From: an uncultured Eubacteriales bacterium
GTDB lineage: Bacteria > Bacillota > Clostridia > Monoglobales > Monoglobaceae
Assembly (NCBI GenBank): GCA_905205855.1
Contig: CAJLFL010000042.1
Location: 1-11,451, forward strand
DNA: 11,451 nt
Direction: 5' to 3'
This document shows, in pieces, positions 7,701 to 11,451 of the stretch (the first letter of the stretch is position 1; each line of letters begins with the position of its first letter). Both the position numbers and the translations under genes were made by a program. Below the pieces are notes generated by a model. That model did no database searches and was not told the DNA's origin. It worked only from the letters and a program-made list of their open reading frames with translations.

Positions 7701-9918
7701 AAAACAGCTTTGAGGTTCTGTGTATCTTTTCCTTAAACCTTGCCGTATAGGTCTTAGCGGCAGTTACGTTTTCAACCGTAAAACTCTTTGTGCTGCAAAC
7801 CTTTGTGTCGCCGTCATACCAGCCGTCAAAGGCATATCCGTCATTTGCTGCCGCAACAAGGGTTGTATGTCCGCCCACCAGCACATCACCGCCGCCCGAA
7901 ACCGTGCCGCCGTCACCTGCCTGAGCAGTTATTGTATAGTAAACCTTTTCAATAAACGTTACCGTTCTGTTATCCGATGCCCAATCATAGCCGGCCAGAT
8001 TGGAAGTTGCACCGATTACGTCGGTTTGTATGTTTGCTTCAGAGGTAAATACTCCTCCCAATGCACTTACAGCGGCATCCGGCAGGGGTGCGTTTGCCCA
8101 GCCATCTCCAAAAATAAAGCGTGTAACAGGAATATTACCGGCAAAAAGCCACATATCGCTTGCTTCGGAAACTGTAATATTAAATCCGCTCAGATCAAGC
8201 TCTTTAAATTTCTCTGAGGATTTACCACATTCATCAAACATATATGACATATCTGTTACTTTCGAGGTATCAAATTTATCACCGAGATCCAATGTGAAAA
8301 CCTTGCTGTTTTTTCCGCAGTATTGAAACATAAAATACATATACTTTACATTTGATGTATTAAATTTATTACCTAAATTCAGTGTGAAATTACTGTCGTT
8401 CTGTCCGCAGTAATAAAACATATACCCCATATTCTCTACGTTTGAGGTATCAAATTTATCGCCCAAATCCAGCGTGAACCTATAACTGTTCTCTCCGCAA
8501 TGAGCGAACATATTAGACATACCTACTACCTTTGAAGTATCAAACTTACTGCCTAAATTCAGCGTAAAATCGGAGTTGTCCTGCGAGCTGCCGCATTCAT
8601 TAAACATATACTGCATATCCGTTACATTGGAGGTATCAAAGCTGTTGCCCAAATCCAGGCTAAAGCCGTTGCTATCGCTTCCGCACTCGCTGAACATATA
8701 ACTCATATTCGTCACATTTGAAGTATCCAGCATATCAAGTCCGCTGATTTTTTTAATTTTCGCCCCTTCTCTGAATGCATCTTCCAGGGATTCGCCGGCT
8801 GTGATTTTTCCGTATCCGCCGATGTAAAGCTCTGTACCATTCATCCACGCCTTTACGTTGCCGTCAACATCGGCAGAATAATCAGAGCAGCTGACATTTG
8901 TCAAATCATAATCCGCCAAATCTACAAAATGCACGCCGGTAATTGCATCTTTTTCAATATCCGTAACGCCGTCATTCTTTATTCTTTTCAAAAGTGAATC
9001 GGAATAAGAGGTGTCGAACAGCTTGGACACAACGGTATTTGATTTGAATGTCTGAATTTTAAGATACTTTCCTGTGCTCGCCTCAAGGCTGATTTCAGCA
9101 GCATTTTCCAACAATGTTGAATTCGAGCCGTCAGAATTATCACTGTATTCTATATTCATCCCGATGCTATCCTCTAAGTGAAAATTTGATCTGCCGGATA
9201 TCAAATTTACATTCTGACTGCTTGTATCGCTGTTAACAAAATATAACGGCTTTTCACTATAACATATTTGAACGTTCGTGTCGGCACACATTGCATAGCG
9301 GCCTGTGCCCTCAATTTTTCCGGAGTAGAGATAAACATTACCACCTTGAGCGTTTAACGCATATTCACTGTCTGTGAGGAGATAGCCGTCCAAAAGGTGA
9401 AGCTCACCCAAGGTTACACGAACCGAATTGCTGCCGTTGGTTCCATTGTTATGTATCGTAACGCCGTCTACATACACCTTACCTCCGCCTACCAATAGAA
9501 TTGCTCTGTCAAAGTCATTTTCCGAAATTCCGGATATTGTTCCGTTGCCGGTTATCTCAAGGCTGCCGCCGCCGGCATAAATGCCATACTCTACGGAGCT
9601 GGACGGATATGCGGCATACGGTGTCCCCAGCGTCTTTCTGTTTGTGTCCAAAACCAAATAGCTGCTATAGTTTGCCAGAGTTTTTCCTGTTTCACAATCA
9701 TCAAGCAGCTTAATCGTTGCTTTGTTTTCCGCGGTGGTATTCAAAGCAACAGCCGCATCCCACGCCTGGGCGATTGAGCTGTAATACTCTGTGCTTCCGT
9801 TAAAGGTAACGCTTGCAGCATCACCCTCCGCGGCAAAGCTTGTTATCGGCATAATGCCGCACAGCATTGATATACAGATAACAAGTGATAATAAACCCTT
9901 CATTTTCTTAAACATCAT
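1705..9918 (-). CDS. Giant secreted BspA-like (DUF285) surface protein with InlB-type B repeats
   Basis: This 2737-residue protein is probably a surface adhesin or host/matrix-binding protein. A signal peptide covers about 1-29: lysines at 4, 5 and 7, a hydrophobic core, and cleavage near SFA-A. Residues 30-299 are rich in short Gly/Asn beta repeats and resemble a beta-helix. Four mega-modules follow, starting near residues 300, 738, 1224 and 1794. Each has an entry cap (LFxTS...LYIGGxGKIxAGESL...LDTSN), a DUF285 solenoid with repeats of about 30 residues (MSxMFxxCGxxSxxFTLDLGDKFDTSNVTN), an exit cap (FIFGEGWANAxLP...NYDWAxDNRTVTF) and one or two B repeats. A PEPEEPEIP linker near 2416-2424 leads to three related C-terminal domains. 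No LPXTG, SLH, GW or choline-binding motif is seen. ATG 9918 follows AGGGG at 9929-9925 with a 6-nt spacer; ATG 9915 is an equal alternative. It lies 62 nt after the small gene, probably in one transcript. Family roles: BspA-like proteins bind host proteins and other bacteria; this protein's ligand is unknown. Confidence 0.95.
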   Translation of the reverse strand: MMFKKMKGLLSLVICISMLCGIMPITSFAAEGDAASVTFNGSTEYYSSIAQAWDAAVALNTTAENKATIKLLDDCETGKTLANYSSYLVLDTNRKTLGTPYAAYPSSSVEYGIYAGGGSLEITGNGTISGISENDFDRAILLVGGGKVYVDGVTIHNNGTNGSNSVRVTLGELHLLDGYLLTDSEYALNAQGGNVYLYSGKIEGTGRYAMCADTNVQICYSEKPLYFVNSDTSSQNVNLISGRSNFHLEDSIGMNIEYSDNSDGSNSTLLENAAEISLEASTGKYLKIQTFKSNTVVSKLFDTSYSDSLLKRIKNDGVTDIEKDAITGVHFVDLADYDLTNVSCSDYSADVDGNVKAWMNGTELYIGGYGKITAGESLEDAFREGAKIKKISGLDMLDTSNVTNMSYMFSECGSDSNGFSLDLGNSFDTSNVTDMQYMFNECGSSQDNSDFTLNLGSKFDTSKVVGMSNMFAHCGENSYRFTLDLGDKFDTSNVENMGYMFYYCGQNDSNFTLNLGNKFNTSNVKYMYFMFQYCGKNSKVFTLDLGDKFDTSKVTDMSYMFDECGKSSEKFKELDLSGFNITVSEASDMWLFAGNIPVTRFIFGDGWANAPLPDAAVSALGGVFTSEANIQTDVIGATSNLAGYDWASDNRTVTFIEKVYYTITAQAGDGGTVSGGGDVLVGGHTTLVAAANDGYAFDGWYDGDTKVCSTKSFTVENVTAAKTYTARFKEKIHRTSKLFSTDYDATLLSKAVDGGLVDDKTTIKAVSFVDINEYDLTETATVDYSADNDGSVLAWYDDENSELYIGGYEKIIAGSSLAYAFYYGHSIEAINGLDLLDTSNVTSMSHMFDSALNGMYSELKLGDNFDTSNVTDMSGMFNRCGHSTGFKLDLGSNFDTSKVTNMSYMFCECGEYSDTFALNLGDKFNTAYVRDMSHMFAYCGRYSENFTLDLGSGFDTSRVEYMSFMFAYCGQNGGNFTLNLGDKFNTTYVMNMSDMFDSCGQASDKFKLDLGNKFDTSSVTDMSHMFAYCGQESGNFTLNLGDNFDTYSVTDMSNMFNSCGSKSSAFTTLDLSAFTLSAGTNLSKFAPNIPVTNFIFGENWENAVLPDNNVFSVTAATATSVTGATTNLINYDWAGDNRTVTFTDKTYFTISAEVGTDGGGTVSGGGAVAESGRTTLIAAANDGYTFDGWYDGDTKVCETEEFVVNNVTADKTYTAKFTKNVSRLFNTSLGYTLLSKIKSDGTTDVDAITAVHFVDLADYNLTDVKYSDYSADGNGSVKAWMDGTELYIGGNGKIIAGESLKLALAGARIDSITGLEMLDTSNTKDMSSMFSSCGSRSSKFTLDLGDSFDTSNVTNMSGMFDGCGSYTGYGSDKGINKVFTLDLGENFNTSNVTNMAYMFNFCGTYSKVFTLDLGDKFDTSKVTNMLGMFRDCGYSNEVFTLDLGDKFDTSKVINMEQMFRECGYSSEVFTLDLGNKFDTSKVTKMGQMFRECGYSSEVFTLDLGENFNTSKVTDMSYMFESCGCGDSAFTLDLGNKFDTSKVTNMSYMFARCGNKSGTFTTLDLSSFTINAGTDITQFAQDTPVTTFIFGEGWANAALPQAGSSNGAFYTANETDTTVVGATENLINYDWAEDNRAANGLREGIYIITAKAETGGTVTGGGEVAEGGSITLTATANDGYTFDGWYTVGEKAFDTAEISLQNVTKSKIYTAKFTETIYYTISAEVGTDGGGTVSGGGAVAESSSITLTAAANDGYTFDGWYDGDTKVCDTVEFVVENVTADKTYIAKFIKNVSRLFGTSKDNTLLTKIKNDGVTEYSYYEITGVYFVDLADYDLTDITYSDYSANGDGSVKAWMKGSKLYIGGNGKIIAGESLSYAFYNGSNIDSIAGLEMLDTSNTKNMSYMFAVFGGQNSKSTLDLGGNFDTSNVTDMSHMFDNCGGSGTGFTLDLGDKFNTSKVTDMSYMFYECGYWSEVLTLDLGDKFNTSNVTSMRYMFSECGVRSDKFTLDLGGNFDTSNVTDMSHMFDNCGSGSEFTLDLGDKFNTINVTNMEGMFFGCGSKVFTLNLGDNFDTSNVTNMSSMFRECGYNSNVFTLNLGNKFDTSKVKNNMYRMFYRCGYNSNVFTLDLGDTFDTSNVINMGDMFYECGYSSKVFTLDLGDKFDTSNVIKMGDMFYGCGYNSDAFKELDLSSFTVSADTDINEFAKNTPVTTFIFGEGWANATLPSAGSSKGAFYTDSQISTSVIGATPNLINYDWASDNRTVTFPDKSNFKITANAQTGGTVSGGGTVIESGSITLTAAANDGYTFDGWYDGDTKVCDTAEFVVSNVIADKTYTARFTKNVVYYTISAEVGTDGGGTVSGGGTVVESSSVTLTAAANDGYTFDGWYDGDTKVCDTAEFVVSNVTADKTYTAKFTKNQVDPEPEEPEIPYLKWDGTTLTLVKKASASCRVVIAYVGGATFDPDNINWDELVAAGKDYANLNSALGYAVYNNFTKRTPGTRGNYVAFVKYTKDDGTTKADYITFSVKNAVSFERPALSYNAKTKTLKMTGNVPATVGVAYVGDAVFDANNVNWDDFVATGKKYPNLNGSSGFARITNTLDYTKTFRNNGNYVAYIKYFDENLNKTLAKYYTFTVDDYNLQPTDVPFAVAEESKIVLTTNGYDVTKVTIVYIGTEDIRITNWNEFANAAAKYQDINGKLLDQQYANPKDGSAWTQKNGGWYGVYIRYNKDGERCTSYYTVEVK
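1708..2646 (-). repeat. Three related C-terminal domains of the adhesin, family not recognised
   Basis: Residues 2425-2524, 2525-2638 and 2639-2737 share one pattern: a TLxL-type strand, VxIxYVG or VYIG, a NWDEF/NWNEF helix, AxGKxYxxLN or AAKYQDING, then a Gly-Asn/Gly-Gly turn with YVAFVKY, YVAYIKY or YGVYIRY and a final YxTFxV-like strand. They look like three copies of a beta-rich domain of about 100 residues. Position at the end of a secreted protein without a sorting signal suggests wall or polysaccharide attachment, or ligand binding. I cannot name the family. Confidence 0.75.
2683..3120 (-). repeat. Two tandem InlB-type B repeats of module D
   Basis: Residues about 2267-2336 (FKITANAQTGGTVSGGG) and 2340-2412 (YYTISAEVGTDGGGTVSGGG). 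Both have AAANDGYTFDGWYDG and an end strand TYTARF or TYTAKF. They close the repeated part of the protein before the PEPEEPEIP linker. Confidence 0.85.
3346..4224 (-). repeat. DUF285 solenoid D, 10 units
   Basis: Fourth and longest solenoid, from about residue 1899. The first unit (MSYMFAVFGGQ) lacks the MFxxCG cysteine; the other nine have it. A block of about 70 bp at 3841-3910 recurs at 4111-4180 with a single visible difference, exactly 270 bp or three units apart, which points to duplication of a three-unit block. One unit boundary (KVKNNMYRMF, near 3595-3610) carries one extra codon. Confidence 0.85.
4552..4986 (-). repeat. Two tandem InlB-type B repeats of module C
   Basis: The first copy (about residues 1645-1714: YIITAKAETGGTVTGGGEV, then FDGWYTVGEKAFDT) is clearly diverged. 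The second (about 1717-1789: YYTISAEVGTDGGGTVSGGG, then FDGWYDGDTKVCDT) is close to the copies in modules B and D. A recent copy next to an older one suggests insertion of a B repeat into an existing array. Confidence 0.85.
5212..5943 (-). repeat. DUF285 solenoid C, 8 units with a near-identical core
   Basis: Third solenoid, from about residue 1326, with eight MxxMF units. Unit 2 carries an insertion of about nine residues (around YTGYGSDKGIN) and is the longest unit in the protein. Units 3-6 are nearly identical at DNA level with a strict 90-bp period, the youngest-looking part of the gene. Confidence 0.85.
5411..5690 (-). repeat. Near-perfect 90-bp tandem repeat
   Basis: The segment aaatcaagcg (plus strand) recurs at 5411, 5501, 5591 and 5681, exactly 90 bp apart, with long near-identical stretches between. 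The 5411 and 5501 copies match over more than 40 bases before the first difference. Each period is one 30-residue DUF285 unit, so gain or loss of units keeps the frame. Confidence 0.9.
6262..6480 (-). repeat. InlB-type B repeat of module B
   Basis: Residues about 1147-1219: YFTISAEVGTDGGGTVSGGG, then AAANDGYTFDGWYDG and TYTAKFTKN. Its DNA is very close to that of the B repeats at 4552-4770 and 2683-2901, so the copies spread by duplication or gene conversion. Confidence 0.85.
6691..7389 (-). repeat. DUF285 solenoid B, 8 units
   Basis: Second solenoid, from about residue 844, with eight MSxMF units. The first unit (MSHMFDSALNG) lacks the cysteine that the other seven carry as MFxxCG. Several units end in TAYV, TTYV or TYSV where the other solenoids have TSNV or TSKV, so this array has its own sub-family of units. 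Confidence 0.85.
7726..7941 (-). repeat. InlB-type B repeat of module A
   Basis: Residues about 660-731 of the adhesin: YYTITAQAGDGGTVSGGGDV, then AAANDGYAFDGWYDG, then a TYTARF end strand. This is the small beta-grasp B repeat (Flg_new/InlB_B family) that acts as a spacer or binding unit in Listeria internalins and many Clostridia surface proteins. It separates solenoid A from the entry cap of module B. Confidence 0.85.
8176..8706 (-). repeat. DUF285 solenoid A, 6 units
   Basis: First solenoid of the giant adhesin, from about residue 405. It has six MxxMF units of about 30 residues, all with the MFxxCG motif. Unit starts read MSYMF, MQYMF, MSNMF, MGYMF, MYFMF, MSYMF, and the last unit runs into the LDLSGFNI exit strand. 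These copies are more diverged in DNA than those in solenoids C and D, which suggests an older array. Confidence 0.85.
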
Positions 9919-9924
9919 TTTACA

Positions 9925-9929
9925 CCCCT
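9925..9929 (-). promoter_or_regulatory. Ribosome binding site of the giant adhesin
   Basis: AGGGG on the minus strand, 6 nt before ATG 9918 and 9 nt before ATG 9915. Both starts are usable and differ by one Met. Confidence 0.7.
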
Positions 9930-9980
9930 AAGTTATGTTTTTATATCCGTCGGTTTGGATTGCTTATATATAATACAGCG

Positions 9981-10235
9981 TCACTCATTTCGTTCCAGCA
10001 ACGCCTGGTCGGTTTTTGTCCGCAGTAAAAGCAGCATGTCAAACTCTTTAAGAGTAAGCTCAAGCCCCTCCTTGCCAAACAGCGATAATATCCGCGATAA
10101 ATACTCCGTCCTGGTTATATCGTTTCTGCACAGCGCAAGCTGTTTAAGCTCCTCCTTTAACCTTTCATTGGTGTCCAATTCATAATTAAATTTTGCCACT
10201 TTATCAAACGTCACCTTTTTCTTTTTGAAAAACAA
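9981..10235 (-). CDS. Small charged protein of unknown function
   Basis: I do not recognise this protein. The frame extends to a GTG at 10244, but that codon overlaps the ribosome binding site (GGAGGTG), so initiation there is unlikely. The TTG at 10235 lies 8 nt after GGAGG and is the better start, giving about 84 residues. The protein begins with a basic stretch (FFKKKK), then is mostly helix-forming and charged: LDTNERLKEELKQLA, RTEYLSRILSLFGKEGLEL, LKEFDMLLLLRTKTDQALLERNE. It has one cysteine, no signal peptide and no membrane span, so it should be cytoplasmic. It sits between the terminator of the sensor kinase gene and the adhesin gene, 62 nt before the latter, and is probably the first gene of the adhesin transcript. 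A regulatory or adaptor role is conceivable by position only. Confidence 0.75.
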   Translation of the reverse strand: MFFKKKKVTFDKVAKFNYELDTNERLKEELKQLALCRNDITRTEYLSRILSLFGKEGLELTLKEFDMLLLLRTKTDQALLERNE

Positions 10236-10244
10236 TGCTTTCAC

Positions 10245-10249
10245 CTCCG
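10245..10249 (-). promoter_or_regulatory. Ribosome binding site that decides the TTG start of the small gene
   Basis: GGAGG on the minus strand is followed directly by the TG of a GTG codon. The 8-nt distance to TTG at 10235 is near ideal, while the in-frame GTG at 10244 leaves no spacer. The protein is therefore most likely three residues shorter than the longest open frame. Confidence 0.7.
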
Positions 10250-10260
10250 AGCAACCAATT

Positions 10261-10273
10261 ACACTATATTATA
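10261..10273 (-). promoter_or_regulatory. Putative promoter -10 box for the small gene and adhesin
   Basis: A perfect TATAAT at 10273-10268 on the minus strand comes directly after the U-run of the kinase terminator and about 20 nt before GGAGG. No good TTGACA lies 16-18 bp upstream (ATCCAA is at the 17-bp position), so the promoter would need an activator. The TTGGTC repeats at 10300-10345 would fall at about -40 to -80. Confidence 0.5.
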
Positions 10274-10274
10274 G

Positions 10275-10300
10275 AAAAAAAGCCACCCTTTTGGATGGCT
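10275..10300 (-). terminator. Intrinsic terminator of the sensor kinase gene
   Basis: The minus-strand RNA folds AGCCAUCC against GGGUGGCU with an AAAA loop: eight pairs including one G-U, ending in a run of seven U. It lies 47 nt after the kinase stop codon and separates that transcript from the small gene and adhesin. Confidence 0.85.
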
Positions 10301-10345
10301 TTGGTCGTAATTGGTCGTTTTCGGAACCTGATTGGTCTTTTTGGA
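10300..10345. promoter_or_regulatory. Phased TTGGTC direct repeats, possible LytTR-type regulator site
   Basis: On the plus strand the core appears as TTTGGTCGT at 10300-10308, ATTGGTCGT at 10310-10318 and ATTGGTCTT at 10331-10339. Offsets are 10 and 21 bp, one and two helical turns, so all three lie on the same face of the DNA. The last two extend into a similar 15-bp stretch (attggtcgttttcgg against attggtctttttgga). Paired 9-bp direct repeats with about 12 bp between them are the known target form of LytTR regulators such as AgrA, ComE and VirR, the usual partners of GHKL kinases. The core here is not the AgrA consensus, so the assignment is inference. Confidence 0.45.
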
Positions 10346-10347
10346 GT

Positions 10348-11451
10348 TTAAGTATTTAATATAATACAAACGGTTAGTCTTCCGCTATCATAGCTGTATT
10401 TTATGTCACCGCCATATTTGCGTATTGCCGAAAGCATACCGGCTATTCCGATGCCGCGGTTTTTAATCATATTGTTCTCTATGGAAATATCCTGTATGCA
10501 GGGATTGGAGCATACAATCACGGTTTTATCCGCAACCGTCCGGATATTGACCTCTATCTCTCCGTCGGATTTACATTCGATACAGCCGTTTATTGCGTTT
10601 TCCAGCAGATTTGATAAAACGGCAACAAAATCCATATCCGATATAGCCGTTTTTTCCTTTACGTCTGCCGCAACGGAAACCGAAATACCGTTCTTTTGCG
10701 CCTTTGTGAAAAAGCTGTTCAAAATAGCGTTTACAGTGATATTGGGGCAAAAATCGTTCAGCCTTGCCGCGTCAAGGCTGTCATTATATTGCTTCAGATA
10801 GCTCAAAGCCTCCTCAACTTCACCCTTTTTCAGCATAGACTCAAGGTTTTGATTGTGATGCCTGAAGTCATGACGAATAGTTTTTGACGTCAGCTCGTTT
10901 TCTCTTGCGGTTTTAAGCTGCCCCTGCAAATAAGCAGCCTTTGAGTTAATCAGCTCTGCATTGCTCTCGGCTATCATAGATTGAATAGTGCCGAAAATAA
11001 CCCATAAAACAGATATATAGATTAAAACACTTACGGTAAAAAACGGAATGTATCTGTCTATATTTTCGTATTCGGAATTGAATATTACGACAAATAACGC
11101 GAATATTATCAAAAACAAGACCGAAACCACCGATATGGAATACCAGGTTTTGATGCGCTTTCCGGATACTGCTCTTACCGAGGAACGCAGAAAACGTATA
11201 TATAAAAAAGCAACCGGAATAAACAAAAGCGTTCTTATAATATTCCTTGCATAATATACAACTATTTTCGGCTCTTCTTTGAAGAATACGCTGCATATTA
11301 TAAGCGAAATACACACAAACATGCTAAACACATTTGCATAGCTGATAAACAGAAAAATCTTTTTACAGATTGGATCGGCAGAGTTTAAGATAAATATAAA
11401 AAACGCCATAACAATCGTGCTTGAAAAGGCTGCCGCGTAATAGCCGTGACT
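10348..11451 (-). CDS. AgrC-like GHKL sensor histidine kinase (5' end outside window)
   Basis: This is a membrane histidine kinase that would sense an outside signal, often a peptide in this family, and phosphorylate a response regulator. Numbering from the ATG at 11409, hydrophobic segments lie at about 1-20, 24-43, 57-76, 90-111 and 119-141. A dimerisation region follows with the acceptor motif TIRHDFRHHNQ (H180), then FCPNITVNAIL at 220-230, the N box LSNLLENAINGC (N267, N271) and the G box NRGIGIAGMLSAIRKYGG at 317-334, as in HATPase_c_5 (AgrC, CitA/DcuS relatives). The frame stays open upstream of that ATG to base 11451 with more hydrophobic residues (YYAAAFSSTIV), so the true start and one or more membrane segments are probably off the window. 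Its response regulator is not present here. A clear terminator follows at 10275-10300. Confidence 0.9.
   Translation of the reverse strand, partial: SHGYYAAAFSSTIVMAFFIFILNSADPICKKIFLFISYANVFSMFVCISLIICSVFFKEEPKIVVYYARNIIRTLLFIPVAFLYIRFLRSSVRAVSGKRIKTWYSISVVSVLFLIIFALFVVIFNSEYENIDRYIPFFTVSVLIYISVLWVIFGTIQSMIAESNAELINSKAAYLQGQLKTARENELTSKTIRHDFRHHNQNLESMLKKGEVEEALSYLKQYNDSLDAARLNDFCPNITVNAILNSFFTKAQKNGISVSVAADVKEKTAISDMDFVAVLSNLLENAINGCIECKSDGEIEVNIRTVADKTVIVCSNPCIQDISIENNMIKNRGIGIAGMLSAIRKYGGDIKYSYDSGRLTVCIILNT

Noticed and set aside
3620..8326. Several plus-strand open frames of 60-165 codons opposite the adhesin
   Set aside because: They mirror the repeat units (periodic SNLxPKSSVN motifs) or caps, lack ribosome binding sites and show no family features; they are antisense shadows.
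3346..8706. Regular direct repeats at about 90-bp period that could suggest a CRISPR array
   Set aside because: The repeats are in frame inside one long coding region, the whole unit is conserved with no unique spacers, and the translation is a coherent DUF285 repeat.
9919..9980. A separate promoter directly in front of the adhesin gene (AT-rich TATTATATATAAG stretch)
   Set aside because: Several TATA-like hexamers occur but none has a -35-like element at 16-18 bp; co-transcription with the small gene is simpler.
10236..10244. GTG at 10244 as start of the small gene
   Set aside because: It overlaps the GGAGGTG ribosome binding site and so has no spacer; TTG at 10235 is 8 nt away from GGAGG.
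10403..11254. Plus-strand and shifted minus-strand frames over the sensor kinase
   Set aside because: The overlapping minus-strand kinase frame has clear H, N and G box motifs throughout; the others have none.
1..11451. tRNA, rRNA, insertion sequence, transposase or phage genes
   Set aside because: I saw no cloverleaf or TTCRANNC signature, no rRNA-like stretch, no transposase or integrase motifs and no terminal repeats bounding the genes.

Overview
The window reads as chromosomal DNA of a low-to-moderate GC Gram-positive anaerobe, most likely a gut or rumen Clostridia (Bacillota). The evidence is strong GGAGG-type ribosome binding sites, a Firmicutes-type AgrC-like GHKL sensor kinase, a capsule tyrosine kinase of CpsC/CpsD lineage, and a huge BspA-like (DUF285) surface protein with InlB-type B repeats. 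Species cannot be fixed from the sequence. Every supported gene lies on the minus strand, so transcription runs from high to low coordinates.

Layout in transcription order. (1) 11451-10348: the 3' part of a membrane sensor histidine kinase with a GHKL ATPase domain; its reading frame is open to the window edge, so the start lies outside. (2) 10347-10236: a compact control region with three TTGGTC direct repeats spaced 10 and 21 bp, a clear intrinsic terminator for the kinase gene, and a TATAAT box directly behind it. (3) 10235-9981: a small charged protein of about 84 residues, unrecognised, probably starting at TTG. (4) 9918-1705: a secreted giant of 2737 residues. It has a signal peptide, a beta-rich N-terminal region, four mega-modules (entry cap, DUF285 solenoid of 6, 8, 8 and 10 units, exit cap, then 1, 1, 2 and 2 B repeats), a short Pro/Glu linker and three related C-terminal domains. 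No LPXTG, SLH or other standard anchor is visible. (5) 1704-1600: two hairpins, one of them a 51-nt stem-loop placed just before the next ribosome binding site. (6) 1599-118: a fused Wzz/BY-kinase that controls polysaccharide chain length, ending in a 14-tyrosine tail encoded by 9-bp tandem repeats. (7) The first five codons of a further gene at 16-1, behind a good ribosome binding site.

How they may work together (inference): the GHKL kinase would sense an outside signal and act through a LytTR-type regulator not present here. The TTGGTC repeats in front of the small gene and adhesin are a plausible target. The adhesin and the exopolysaccharide kinase lie in tandem, so adhesive protein and polysaccharide coat could be produced together or balanced through the intergenic hairpins. 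The main novelty candidates are the adhesin's mega-repeat architecture and unassigned C-terminal domains, the helically phased repeats upstream, the small unknown protein, the structured intergenic RNA, and the expandable tyrosine tail.
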